DNA of 64,000 bases from Silene latifolia. Taxonomy: Eukaryota > Streptophyta > Magnoliopsida > Caryophyllales > Caryophyllaceae. The stretch lies in the NCBI RefSeq assembly GCF_048544455.1, contig NC_133536.1:25546152-25610151 (forward strand), given 5' to 3'. Below, in pieces: positions 35,014 to 45,511 of the stretch. Under the pieces are notes generated by a model that had not been told where the DNA came from, searched no databases, and saw nothing but the letters and a program-made list of their open reading frames with translations. A program made the translations under genes and the position numbers. The stretch's first letter is position 1; the number at the start of each line of letters is the position of its first letter.

Positions 35014-38000
35014 TCAACGCCATATACTCGCTTCGAGTAGACAAAGTAATCGTAGGTCGTAAAGTAGCCTTCCAACCGACGACCGAACCACCAAGAGTGA
35101 AAACATAACCAAATCATTGATCGTCTTGCCGACATCTCCCGCATAATCGAACTGAGTACCACGACACAAGGCACTCTCTATCACCTCCATAAATGAGACC
35201 AACATCGATGTACCCTTAAGGTACCGAAAAATTCTCTTCACAAATTGCCAATGCTCTTTACCTGGATCACCCATAAACCGCTCACCACACTGACGATCGT
35301 GCTAAATCGGGTCTAGTGCGAGACCATAGCATACATCAAACTACCCACTGCACTAGAGTACGGAACTCGGGACATGTACTCCTTTTCTTCACCGACTTGG
35401 GTGAGAAAGCAATAGACAGATGTGCATTCGATGCACTAGGAGTATCTATGGATTTAGCAAGAGACATGCCAAACCTTGCTAGCACCTTCCGAATATAGCC
35501 TTTCGAGATAAGAAAAGCTTCTTCTTGCTCCTATCCTCAGATCTCCATTCCCAGAATTTTTCTTCTTTGCACCCAAATCTTTCATCTCAAATTCAAGACC
35601 GAGAAGACCCTTCAATTTCTCGAACATCGACTTGCTCTCTGCAGCTATCAACATATCGTCTACATATAGGATCAGATAAATGAGAGACTCATTCTTCAGC
35701 TTGTTGTAATAAACACAACAATCATACGGACTCCTAGTGTAGCCGATCTCCAACATGTAGTCACAAACCTTTTATACCACTCGCTCTCGAGACTGTTTTA
35801 GCCCATATAAGGACTTCTTCACTTGCAAACATAGTCTTCTTTACCCGAATCTGAAACCGTCTGGCTGAGTCATGTATATCTCTTCTTCCAACTCTCCATG
35901 TAGGAAAGTCATCTTCACATCTAGCTGTTCGAGTTCTAAATCCTGATGTGCAACTATTGCTAGCAACACTCGATGGAAGTATGTCGACCACCGGCGAAAA
36001 TATTTCATTGTAGTCTACCCCCTCTTTCTCGATCGAACCCACGAGCTACCAATCGAGCTTTATACCTTATACCCTCAGCAGCAGTCTCTCCCTCTTTCTT
36101 CTTGAAGACCCATTTACAAGTAACAATCTTTCTCCTTGAGGCTTCTTGGATAATTCCCAGTGTCCGATTCTTTTGAAGAGACTCCATCTCATCTCCCATG
36201 GCAAAGAAGCCACCGGGCGGTCGAACATGTTGCTTTGCTTCTTTGAAAGTGGATGGTTCATGTAAGTCGATCCACCTCCTCAAAGAACTCAAGTGCATAA
36301 CCCACCATATCTTCAAAACCAAGTCTATTCGGAGGCTTCCCAAAATTAGGCCTGATTGACCGTTCACGGGCCAAACTCGCGATTCGGGCTGGTAATGAAG
36401 AATCGATGGAACAGATTCGGATTCGACCGTAGTGGTTGATCTTCTTCCCCGTGGTACACTCTCATCAAGAGTGTCTTGTTGCTCCACCTGTTTATCAACA
36501 CTACTACTACTATCCGACAACATATAAGACTTCAAAGTAGGATTAACCATAGAATTTTCATCAAAGACAACATTTCTACTCAAAATAACCCTACCCTCGG
36601 ATGGAGACCGATACGGTATCCCTTGACACCATCCCCATAGCCCACGAATACTCCCTTTTAGCTCGTGGCTCAAGCTTACCTTCACTAACATGATAATAAG
36701 CGACTACCAAAAGCCCTTAAAATAGAATAGTCACAGACTTACTGGACCACATCTCAAATGGAGTTTTGAGATTCGGACTCGTGTGAGGTCCCCGATTTAT
36801 CGGGTAGCATCTTTGTACTAACGCTTCCGCCGAGAATCTTCTTGTTAGTCCAAAGATTAGAGAGCATGCACCTTGCCCTCTCCAGAAGTGTCTGGTTCAT
36901 TCGTTCTACTACACCATTTTGCTTTGAGGTGTATCTCTGACCGTACGATGTCTAGCAATCCCTTCATTCTTACAGCTGAACTCGTCGAACTCGAACAACA
37001 AAACTCTAGGCCGTTATCGATTCGCGACCTCTTGACCTTCTTCCCAGTTTGATTCTCCATTAATGCCTTCCACTGCTTGAAGTGAGTAAAGGCTTCGTTT
37101 TTGTGCTTCATCAAATAAATCCAAGTCTTCCTGGAATAATCATCAATGATTGACACAAAATACCTGTGACCTCCCAAAGACTCCACCTTAGAAGGACCCC
37201 AACAATCGAATGGATGTAATCAAGTGTGCCCTTGGTCCTATGCACGCTTTAGGAAACTTGCTGCAAAGTAGCTTCCCAAAAACACAATGCTCACGAAAAT
37301 CCAGATTCTTGACCTTGTGACCACACGAAGATCTTCTTTTGACAGAGTCCGCATCCCCTTTCACTCATATGACCAAGCCTCATATGCCACAACTTAGTCA
37401 AATCTTCTTTATCAACATCCGAGGATGCAACAACAACAGAACCCGACAGAGTAGATCCCCGAAGATAATATAGAGTACCATGCTTGATACCCCTCGTAAC
37501 TACATTCGAACCTTTGCGGACGTTCGAACTCCACCTACACCTTGAAAGTCAAACCCTTATTGTCTAACGTGCTTAAGGAGATCAGATTCTTTGTCATTAG
37601 TGGAACATGTCTAACCTCGTTCAATGTACAAAATTTACCATCATGTGTCCTTACCCCGACCGAGCCGATTCCAACTATCCCGCAAAACAAAGACTTTGTT
37701 GGCCATAGAAATAGTGCCTCCATCTACCTGTTCATAAGTTGTAAACCACTCTCTGCGCGGACATATATGGTAAGATGCTCCGAAATCTAGAATCCACACA
37801 TCGGTGTGATGCGTGACCCTATCCGTAACTGCAGCATAATCATCTTCCTCGGAATCGCATTTGCTACACCAAAGAGAGAGCACACTGGACTTGTTCTGTT
37901 TATCTTTCTTGGGACAATCGAATTTCCAATGCCCCTTCCCTTTACAAAGAGTTACAGACATCACTAGGTTTAGGACCTCTAGAAACATAAGAACCAGTTA

Positions 38001-38724
38001 CTGCAATTACTGTAAGTACCGAAGTACCGGCGAATTAGAAGAACCCGAATAAGAAGGCTTCTTATACTTTTTCTTCCCCGAATTTCCCCGTCCATAACCC
38101 CCACTGGCCGCTAACCCTGCAGCTGATTGTCTGTACTGCACCACCCGCCTTATGGCGCAGTTCTCTAGTATGAAGAGACGACCTAACATCTTCTAGAGTA
38201 ACAGTATCTTTACCCACAATAAAAGACTGTACGAAATTCTCATACGATAACGGTAAAGAAACTAACAAAATTAATGCGGCATCCTCATCTTCTACCTTAA
38301 CATCAATATTACGTAATTCTAGTAAAATTGTGTTTAATCGATCTAAATGATCTCGAAGAGGCATACCTTCCCGCATTCTCGGACTAAAATGGCGTTGCTT
38401 GAAGCAACTTATTGGTCAAAGACTTGGTCATATAAAGACTCTCAAGCTTTTTCCACGGACCGGCTGCGGTAGTTTCCTCCGCGACTTCAGGTGATGATAT
38501 CATCAGAAGACACAACATAATCGTTGAATGTGCCTTCTCCTCCGACCGGCCATCTCGCGTAGCAGCGCAGCGATAGCAGAGCAGCAGCTTGCGCTTTCCG
38601 TCTTCCGATCCGAGAGCGGCGCCCACAACCCTTGCTGCTTTAACAGAGCCCGCATCTTGATTTGCCACAGACTAAAACTATTCCTCCCGGTAAAGCGATC
38701 GATCTTTATGTTCATCGCCGACAT
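35014..38724 (-). pseudogene. Copia B gag-pol remnant
   Basis: Gag begins MSAMNIKIDRFTGRNSFSLW (38724) and continues in other frames (LRDHLDRLNTILLELRN, LVSLPLSYENFVQSF). A zinc knuckle remnant is near 37930 (GKGHWKFDCPKK). The protease reads WILDFGASYHICPRREWF, with F where S is usual after the catalytic Asp. Integrase pieces at 37186-36857 include IDDYSRKTWIYLMKHK and SRIDNGLEF. RT pieces at 36691-35454 include WVFKKKEG, YKARLVARGF, LYVDDMLIA and EMKDLG. RNase H is reduced to fragments. More than ten frame breaks are present, so it is much more decayed than copia A. Confidence 0.85.
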
Positions 38725-38750
38725 CTTTCTTGCTGGTCAGGAACCCGAAG

Positions 38751-38762
38751 GCTCTGATACCA
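38751..38762 (-). promoter_or_regulatory. Copia B primer-binding site
   Basis: The minus strand reads TGGTATCAGAGC, the initiator-Met tRNA complement, three bases from the 5' LTR. Confidence 0.9.
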
Positions 38763-38765
38763 GTT

Positions 38766-39187
38766 TGTTATAACAGAGGCAAGAAAGAACAAATAAAGAA
38801 CAATAAAAGACAAACGCACAGATTTACGTGGTTGACTAACGGTGTGTTAGCTACGTCCACAGGGCAGAAGGGAGAGAGTTTTATTGATATGTGAGGAGTT
38901 TTCAGATTACAGATTCAGACGGTATGATAAGCATAACTGCTAGGTAGAGGATTAGAGAGTTTATATAATACTCTCTAAACCTAATACAGAATGACCTAAT
39001 AAAGGCCCAAGACAGACCTAGCCCAATAACAGATACGGATACCGTTTAAGTGGTGGATAACAGATACGGATACCGTTTATATAATACTCTCTAAACCTAA
39101 TACAGAATGACCTAATAAAGGCCCAAGACAGACCCCCGCATAGTTATTCGAAGCGGCGGTTAACAGAATCAAGGCACAAACCCAACA
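38766..39187 (-). repeat. Copia B 5' LTR
   Basis: This 422-bp LTR starts TGTTATAACAG and ends acccaaca on the plus strand. A tandem duplication of about 85 bp at 39018-39140 makes it longer than its partner. Confidence 0.88.
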
Positions 39188-39389
39188 GGGCCAATGGTGA
39201 TGGCGGTCAAAATTGGGGGATGGGTAGCTGTAAATTGTTGGGTTAGTGTGGTGGGTATAAAAATGGTGGATTCGTGGTGTTTTGGGCAGTGGTGGCGGCA
39301 GTGGGGTGGCGGTGGTGGTTGGTGCTGGTGGTGTAAAGGTGGGTGGTAGGTGGTTCTGGCGTGAGGTGGCGCAACTGTGGTGGTTTGAA

Positions 39390-39530
39390 GTCGGATACAC
39401 AGAATAGTACCTTAGATACACATATACAAGCTCTAGATACATGTGTATTTGAAGTCGGATACATGTGTATCTAGGTTTGATAGGATGTGTATCTAGCTTT
39501 AATGACATGTGTATCTAGGTTTGATAAGAG
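39390..39530. repeat. E5 right subterminal AGATACACATG motifs
   Basis: Copies of gatacaca/tgtgtatct occur seven or eight times in both orientations. I take it as the subterminal motif of E5. Confidence 0.65.
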
Positions 39531-39579
39531 TAGTTCGTACAGTTCGCACCGTACTTTAGTTCGCACTTTGACTGACCAA

Positions 39580-39681
<102 letters not shown>

Positions 39682-39700
39682 ACATTTTGATACCACAAGA

Positions 39701-41496
39701 CTTTGTTTTTTGGGGTTTGTTGCTTCAGTACATAAAAGCTGTTGGTTTTGGCGACTTTTGTTGGTTGCTTTGTTTTCTTCTGTCTTCTGCTCGGGTTTTT
39801 GGTAATGACTGTTTTTGGTTCTGATGGATTCTAATCCGATTTCTGAAAAGTTTCTCGCATGTTTTGGATGTGCTGATATTAATGATGGTTTACTTGAGGA
39901 TAACATATGGGATATGATAAATTGTTTTATGCAATCAGAGGGATCTCCTATTCTTAAAATTAATGCTTTAAAGGATATGGGTAATTATCTTTTCAAAGAA
40001 AAATGTTATGAAGGTGCTGCAAATTGCTATGACGAAGCTTGTAAACTACTAAGTCTTACTGTTGGAATGAAAGGTAGCTATGAGATTAGTTCTTTGTCTG
40101 ATCTTATGGTCTCCTTGAGTTTGAATCTAGTCGCTTGTGCTTTAAAACTGCTTGAATATGAGGCAACAAAGGACCTTTGTTCTATAGTCTTATCTTCTTT
40201 CCCCCATAATGTCAAGGCTCTCTTTCGTAGAGGTTTGGCTTTTATGAAGTTGAACAGGTTATTATATGCTCAATTAGGCTTTGAAGAGGCTTTATTGGTT
40301 GAACCTAAGAATAAAGACATTCTTAGAGAACTGAGTGTAGTTAAGAGTTGCCTTATCATTAATTCGAATGGTAAGAGGAATATAAATGATCATTCCATGC
40401 AAGATACATCGCGGATGGGTATGTTCAAGATGAAGGGCCTCATTGAAGTACTTTGATGAAGTCTGGTGGTTGTTGTGAAAGTGAAAGTGACTCGTGCTGT
40501 GGATCTACTAATGGACAAGATACTGGTAGTACCCAATCTTTCGTTACTGAGGAGTGTGATACGGAGCTTGATACCAATAAGCTTGTCTTAGATCAACAAT
40601 CGTGCATTAATTCTATTTTGACCTCTCTACATGTGTGGCCTCATGTAATTGTAATGGTTGTGCTAACATTAATTCTCTTGATAATATGGGTCTTAACATG
40701 GATGTGAATCTTGAGGATTCTCATGATGTGGAGAAGAGAACACTTCATTTTAGCAAAAAGGGAGGAGGTCACTCTGCTTTAAGGATTGATATGCGTACTT
40801 ACAAAAAACTTCTTGAAGGTAAGAAAGTGAGTTTTTCCCAGAAATCACAACTGTCTACTATGAAAATTCGAATCCTTCGACCAACTCTCATTGAGCCTCA
40901 GAGTGACTTTGTCACTCCTTATAAGAAGAAAAGGAATAGAATAAGATCAAGGAAAAAATGTTCGCGGGCTGATACTGGGTCGGACGAAAACAAAAGTGGT
41001 GCAATGCCTTCCTCTTCTGATGATTTTATCAAAACTAATGTCTGTGATATGCCTGTTGATAAAGCTACTGCATGCTCTTCATGTGACGATGCTTTAAGTG
41101 GTTCAATGTGTTCCAATTATCATCATCTTCCGCCCTTCATCTTCACTTCTACCAAATCAAGTACTGCTAAAGTTTTTAGTGTTAAAAGACGATCTCCAAG
41201 AACTCAAAGTCGAAGAGAAGAATCTCCAAGACGCAATGTTTATGTTTATTTTAGTAAATTCCCACGTTCTCGTGACGTGAGTGTCTTGTTGCAGGTACTC
41301 TTCTAAAGCTCAAATACCGTAGAAAAGAAAAAAAATGGCATCCTCAATGTGTTACTGCATCAACTCCTTCAAGAAACCCCGTTTTTTAAGTACCCCACCC
41401 TTAGTTTAAGTTTTTGTAATAATAATAATATAGTTTCTACATCTGACTTAGAGAGTCGGGTGTGCTTTGTGTAAGAAACGTATCTTTATAGTTGCC

Positions 41497-41541
<45 letters not shown>
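39701..41541 (+). mobile_element. Poly(A)-tailed retrocopy with 12-bp target duplication
   Basis: The 12-bp sequence gataccacaaga occurs at 39689-39700 and again at 41542-41553, and the right end is a run of about 44 A (41498-41541). These are signs of L1-type (target-primed) retroposition. There is no RT in the 1.84 kb, so this is a processed copy of a cellular mRNA mobilised in trans, or an internally deleted LINE. There are no introns, and a 3' UTR-like stretch from 41307 precedes the tail. Confidence 0.8.
39824..41306 (+). pseudogene. Processed pseudogene with TPR-like N-terminal part
   Basis: The first frame (from 39824 to 40456) has a TPR-type signature: ALKDMGNYLFKEKCYEGAAN, SLNLVACALKLLEYEAT, FPHNVKALFRRGLAF and EEALLVEPKNKDI, as in TPR domains of FKBP- or Tom34-like co-chaperones. 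The reading then shifts frame near 40456 and again near 40630. The last frame (to 41306) is Lys/Arg/Ser-rich (ALRIDMRTYKKLLEGKK, YKKKRNRIRSRKK) and ends with NVYVYFSKFPRSRDV, faintly like an RRM start as found in some plant L1 ORF1 proteins. Parent gene not recognised. Two frame breaks make it a pseudogene. Confidence 0.6.
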
Positions 41542-41543
<2 letters not shown>

Positions 41544-41708
41544 TACCACAAGAGTAAAAAATGGAAAATCACAAATAAATAAAGAAAAAATTGGACTAAA
41601 CATAAAATAAAATTGACCCAATTTGGCCAATTATTAGTTATGAGTTGTGACTTGTAAGACTTGAGTACTTAAAAGAGGCATAGCTAAGTGGAGTAGTAAA
41701 AAAAACGT

Positions 41709-41936
41709 GTTTTTGTAAATAACCACTTTTTATGTACCTAATTTTACAAATAATTCCCTTATATGTAATTTTTTTACTAATAACCACCTTAATTTTTACC
41801 TAATTCAGAAATTTACCACCTTATATTGATTAGGCTGATGATTTTTATTAAAGCCGACCTATTTAAGACTTTACGACTTAATCTTATCTAAGATACCTAA
41901 ACTACCCTTACCTATTACCCACCCTACCCTTGTTTT
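41709..41936 (+). repeat. E6 left terminal inverted repeat
   Basis: About 228 bp, complementary to 44964-45187. Shared phrases include gtttttgtaaataacc, aatttaccaccttatattga and aagactttacgactta. Confidence 0.9.
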
Positions 41937-42030
41937 AATTCATAAAACACATAAAACCCCCAAATCAATTGAATAAAACTCCAAATTAATTGTTCTATTC
42001 AATCACCACTCTCTCCTTCTTCCATTAACG

Positions 42031-42171
42031 CCAACTATCTACAACATCCCTGAACCTGTAGCTGAGTTCCTTCCGCCACCACCGCCTCAACCAATTAGAC
42101 TTACGAGTAAGGAACGGTATCTAAAGAATTTTATAGCAAAAGGAACCCAGGAACTAATTGGTTTTCTTTAA
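42031..42171 (+). pseudogene. Captured fragment resembling splicing factor Prp3 (middle part)
   Basis: In frame from 42031 the translation includes PVAEFLPPPPPQPIRLTSKE, then RYLKNFIAKGTQELIGFL and a stop. The order proline run, Q-P-[IL]-[KR]-L-T-x-K-E, basic stretch, A-K-x-x-x-Q-E-x-I-x-x-G-L matches the segment of U4/U6 snRNP protein Prp3 around its P-P-P-Q-P-L-K-L-T-K-K-E motif. The match is from memory of the family. The piece is 46 codons long and ends at the LINE insertion. Confidence 0.6.
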
Positions 42172-42176
42172 CAAAG

Positions 42177-44078
42177 TTTTTTTTTTTTTTGACAACAATG
42201 AACTGCCATATATAAAAGAAAGAGAAAGCATACAAACAATTCAGCCTGTAGCTAAGCTAACAGACCAGTGAGGATACAATACAAGAAAATATCTAATCTT
42301 CGCAATTGAATTGCGAACACTTATTGGGACTGACATAAAGTATGTCAGAACGGAAGATAGTTTTGGACAAGAGATCACGAACGAGGCCGAGGCACATTCC
42401 CTTGCGTGAGCATTACGCATACCGGTGAGTAATGCTTTTGTTGTCGCCTCAAAAGAGGAAGAAGCCCGGAGTTGCGATAGATAAGAGCAGCCAGTTGTCG
42501 AGTAAGAGAGCAAGCAGCTGTAGCCATGTTGGATAGGTAGTTTTTTCACGAGAACGTAGATTGAAGTTGCGGAAATTGCGTCGCAAAAAGGCGGATTTAA
42601 ATCGGTTGCATAGGCGCGTACCATAGTGGGTGAAGGAGAAAGAGACGACCATAATGCTGGAAATTGTTGATGAGATGTGACAAGGTAATCTGCCAGCTTA
42701 CAAATGCGTACGGGTTCAAGAGCTTCTCCTTGGAAGACAACCGCATTACGAACCAACCAAATTGATAGCAGGACACAAGAAAAGTAAAGGAGGCAATTGT
42801 GCGACGGCGATGACTGACATGAGAAAAATGAGATCATATTCGAAAGCCATATGGAAAACGGTATTGAAGAGTTTACCTGCGTGTCAATACCAAGTGCGGA
42901 GGACTTCCAAACATGTTGAGCAATAATACATGACCTGAAAAGGTGGTCGGCTGTTTCAGGGGCAGCGTGACATAGGCTACAGGTAGAAGATATAGCCATA
43001 CCACGGGAATTTAAATTTGCAGCAGTTGGCAGAATGTTGTGTCCTAGCCGCCAAAGTAAGATAGGAAATTTAGTAGAGCCTTTCAACTTCCAGATGCGTG
43101 ACCAAGGGAACGAGTTACTGGTAGTCAAAATAGAAGAGCCGAAAGAAGTGAACCAAAGGAAACGGTAGCCGGATTTGACTGAGTAAGATCCATCTTCAGT
43201 AAACTTCCAATAAAGGAAGTCATCAATGTCCAAATGAGGGGGCTCCATAGCAATAATCTCTTTAGCCGACTGAGGGTCAAAGTGACGAAAAATAACAGCA
43301 GGATTCCAGTCGCCAGATGGTAAGACTAATTCCGGAGCTGTAAGTTGTGGGACAGTAGACTGCGAAAATCGTAAGGTAGGAATCTTACCATTAACCCATG
43401 GATCCGTGATTAAGTTAACGCAATTTCCTTTCCCAAGTTTCCACACCAAAGCATTTGTAGAGGCAGCAACAGCATGACAGACTCCACTCCAAAGAAAGAA
43501 AGGAAGGGCGAGAGTTGCGTGATCTTCGTGACGGAATAGGAAAATCAGTGGCGTATTTCGGATGCAAAAACTTAGCAAGAAGTCCAGAAGAAGTAGAACG
43601 AATGCGCCAGAATATCTTGAGAAGGGCAGCTTGATTCCAAAGGAGTGTGTTCTTAATGCCAAGTCCACCACACTCCTTTGGAGCTTGGATGACATCTCTT
43701 TTGAGCCAGTGAATTGCAAGGCGTTGCCAGTCAGCTCTCCACCAGAAAGAAGCAATCAGAGAATCGATTTTGCGACAGACAGAAATCGGAAAAGGGATAG
43801 CCGCCATCAAATGGTTTAAAGATGCAAACAGGATGGCCGAGATAACAATCAGCTTGCAGGGTTGGCTAAGATGTAGAGATGACCATGAAGCAATGCGGGT
43901 GGACAACCTGTCCAAGTACGGATGGAAAACTTGATCCGTTTTACGGGAATATCAATTGGAACGCCTAGGTAAGTATGGAAGGAGGTAACTGTCTGCCTCT
44001 TGAGGATGGAGATCAAATGGTCCTTGAAATCGACAGGCGCGTTTGGACTGAATTTGATGTAGGATTTACTCAAATTAG
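42177..44078 (-). mobile_element. 5'-truncated L1-type LINE in E6
   Basis: On the minus strand the element runs from mid-RT to a poly(A) tail (plus-strand poly(T) at 42177-42190). The candidate target duplication aacaaag occurs at 42170-42176 and 44079-44085. Only the last third of ORF2 remains, in the manner of abortive LINE insertions. Confidence 0.8.
42241..44078 (-). pseudogene. LINE ORF2 C-terminal remnant (RT end, zf-RVT, RNase H-like)
   Basis: The frame series starts NLSKSYIKFSPN with YLGVPIDIPVKR, the palm-to-thumb region of L1-type RT. It continues with ASWSSLHLSQPCKLIVISAI and GGLGIKNTLLWNQAALLKIF, changes frame near 43500, and enters the zf-RVT domain (FPILLWRLGHNILPTAANL, CSLCHAAPETADHLFRSC). 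The end has RNase H-like phrases (SSSFEATTKALLTGMRNAHA). The frame 43755-42241 is 504 codons without a stop, which suggests a fairly young copy. Confidence 0.85.
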
Positions 44079-44244
44079 AACAAAGATATGTCGTAATCTT
44101 ATCGCTCATTTATTCTAATCGAAAGATCTACGCCGTATAAAACTCTCCTACGTCTATGTGATTACTCTATACAAGAACTCGAAACATTTATGATTTACAC
44201 CATTATATATCGTATAACCGTCTTATAGTATTATACGTATGTAT

Positions 44245-44321
44245 GTCGAGCTATTTTCCCGCAGGACCTCCCCTACAGTATCGTCACCGTAGTAGAGTTT
44301 AACCACCAAGTTCGGGATGGA
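44245..44321 (-). pseudogene. rrn5: Plastid 5S rRNA fragment
   Basis: The minus strand matches plastid 5S rRNA from about base 37 to 113, with two mismatches by eye against the conserved plastid sequence (recalled). Key phrases are ccgaacttggtggttaaac, gtgacgatactgtaggggag and gtcctgcgg. It is a piece of plastid DNA or RNA moved into the nucleus, here within E6. Flanks do not continue into trnR or 4.5S sequence. It lacks its 5' end and cannot give a normal 5S rRNA. Confidence 0.88.
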
Positions 44322-44369
44322 CGGTATTTTTGAACAAGTTCTTGGATAACAAGCTTAAAAGTTTTCTTA

Positions 44370-44432
44370 TTGATGCTAGTGACGATATTGATATTGATGT
44401 TAGTGACGATATTGATGTTAGTGACGATATCT
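44370..44432 (+). repeat. 18-bp microrepeat GTTAGTGACGATATTGAT
   Basis: Three copies, the first and last partial, code D-x-S-D-D-I-D on the plus strand in a short open frame (44330-44536) next to the plastid fragment. I do not recognise a gene. Confidence 0.6.
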
Positions 44433-44585
44433 TGTGGAAGGAACTAACCAAATTCAACAATAAACACATTAATCTTAAGATTCATATCATTACATGCGAA
44501 CCAATCACTCAATGCAATTACATAAAACCTAATTAGTTAGATTCCATAAACCCTAAATCAACACAACAAAATCACAAACTTAAGC

Positions 44586-44747
44586 TTAAGCCCTTTCACC
44601 CCTAATCCTCCTAGCCAACTGAATATCCTTATGTATAATAGTAACCCTCTTAGAATTAACAGCGCAGAAATTAGTATTCTCAAACAACCCAACCAAATAC
44701 GTCTCCGCCGCCTCCTGTAATGCAACAACAAAACCACTTGACGGGCT
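44586..44747 (-). pseudogene. Captured histone H3 C-terminal fragment
   Basis: The minus strand translates as the end of histone H3: [14 protein letters not shown], then [15 protein letters not shown], then [14 protein letters not shown] and a stop. It aligns with H3 residues from about 86 to 135 with roughly eight substitutions (for example Asn for Asp in FEDTN, His for Pro in MPKDIQ). Upstream the frame is SSGFVV, like the SSAV segment of H3, then similarity is lost. The N-terminal tail and most of the histone fold are missing, so it is a transposon-carried gene fragment. Confidence 0.9.
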
Positions 44748-44771
44748 GCCTTATTCTTTTTGTGGGTGAAC

Positions 44772-44910
44772 GAAGGTGGAAGCAAATTTATCAAAATGTA
44801 TCGGAAATTGATGTTTGGGCGTGTTAACGGGTCTGCCAATTCAGAAACTGAAAAGGATGAAGAGCCAGCTAACAAATGTGCTTTAGTTTGGAAAGGAAGT
44901 GTTGATAAAA
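44772..44910 (+). pseudogene. Captured fragment resembling Prp3 (C-terminal domain)
   Basis: In the frame beginning 44760 the translation includes NEGGSKFIKMYRKLMFGRV, an acidic stretch EKDEEPANKC, then ALVWKGSVDKK. This follows the Prp3 C-terminal (DUF1115) pattern E-G-G-x-K-x-I-K-x-Y-x-K-L-M-x-x-R, acidic linker, N-K-C-x-L-V-W-x-G-S. It has the same strand and N-to-C order as the fragment at 42031, so both probably came from one Prp3 locus. The frame runs on to 44957 without further similarity. Confidence 0.7.
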
Positions 44911-44963
44911 AAAAAACCTCACAAATGTGCTGTAGTTTGACGAGGAAGTGTGATTGATGGAGA

Positions 44964-45187
44964 ATAAGGGTAGGGGTGGGTAATAAGTAAGGTTAATTTA
45001 GGTATCTTAAATAAGTTTAAGTCGTAAAGTCTTAAATAGGTCGGTTTTTATAAAAATCGTCAGTCTAATCAATATAAGGTGGTAAATTTTTTAATTAGGT
45101 TGGAACTAAGGTAGTTATTAGTAAAAAATGACATATAAGGGGATTATTTGTAAAATTTGGTATATAAAAGGGGTTATTTACAAAAAC
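44964..45187 (-). repeat. E6 right terminal inverted repeat
   Basis: The inverted partner of 41709-41936. The minus strand begins gtttttgtaaataacccc at 45187. Confidence 0.9.
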
Positions 45188-45192
45188 AAAAC

Positions 45193-45375
45193 GTCTTGCT
45201 TGTGACGGGTTAATCGCGTCACAAGCTGAAGACATCTCACAAAAAAGGAGAGGGGACAAGGTGGAACACCCCCATGTGTTTCCCCACTCACCTCTCATGA
45301 GTATTTTGTGAGAGGAAACAGTATCCGTCACAAGCTTGTGACGGATATCGCCGTCTTCAATGAGATTTTGTGTTA
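45193..45375. mobile_element. MITE-like repeat M1
   Basis: It has inverted ends built from TTGTGACGG and CCGTCACAAG plus ggcgtcttcaatgagattttg-type termini. It directly abuts the right end of E6. It belongs with M2 and M3 by shared phrases cttgtgacggata and cgtcttcaatgaga. Confidence 0.6.
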
Positions 45376-45511
45376 CAAAAAAAAAAAACATTAAAAAAAC
45401 AAAAATTTCCTTTCTCATAAACTCCATCACTAGTTGATATTGTGCTGTGTTTCTGTTTTTTGTGTACGATACAATGTATTAAAATGGTGGGCGGAAGTTG
45501 AATTAGAATTA

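Larger units (their letters stand above)
33216..39187 (-). mobile_element. Ty1/copia element B, degenerate, GGGCC target duplication
   Basis: The outer ends are TGTTATAACAG (33216) and acccaaca (39187), with perfect 5-bp duplications GGGCC at 33211-33215 and 39188-39192. The element is on the minus strand, with its 5' LTR at 38766-39187 and primer-binding site at 38751-38762. The left (3') LTR region is rearranged: a full LTR (33216-33555), then about 985 bp of unrelated sequence, then a second copy of the first 54 bp of the LTR (34540-34593) joined to the internal region. Confidence 0.88.
41709..45187. mobile_element. Element E6, Mutator-like element carrying gene fragments
   Basis: Terminal inverted repeats of about 225 bp (41709-41936 and 44964-45187) are roughly 85-90% alike and start gtttttgtaaataacc. 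A 7-bp sequence AAAACGT lies on both outer sides (41702-41708 and 45188-45194), shorter than the 9 bp usual for Mutator. There is no transposase. The interior carries two Prp3-like fragments on the plus strand, a histone H3 fragment on the minus strand, a plastid 5S rRNA fragment and an inserted 5'-truncated LINE, so it has the structure of a Pack-MULE. Confidence 0.75.

Noticed and set aside
44245..44321. Functional 5S rRNA gene
   Set aside because: It lacks the 5' part and is of plastid, not nuclear, type.
44330..44536. Acidic D-D-I-D repeat protein
   Set aside because: An 18-bp microrepeat makes the pattern and the frame has no start or neighbour that supports a gene.
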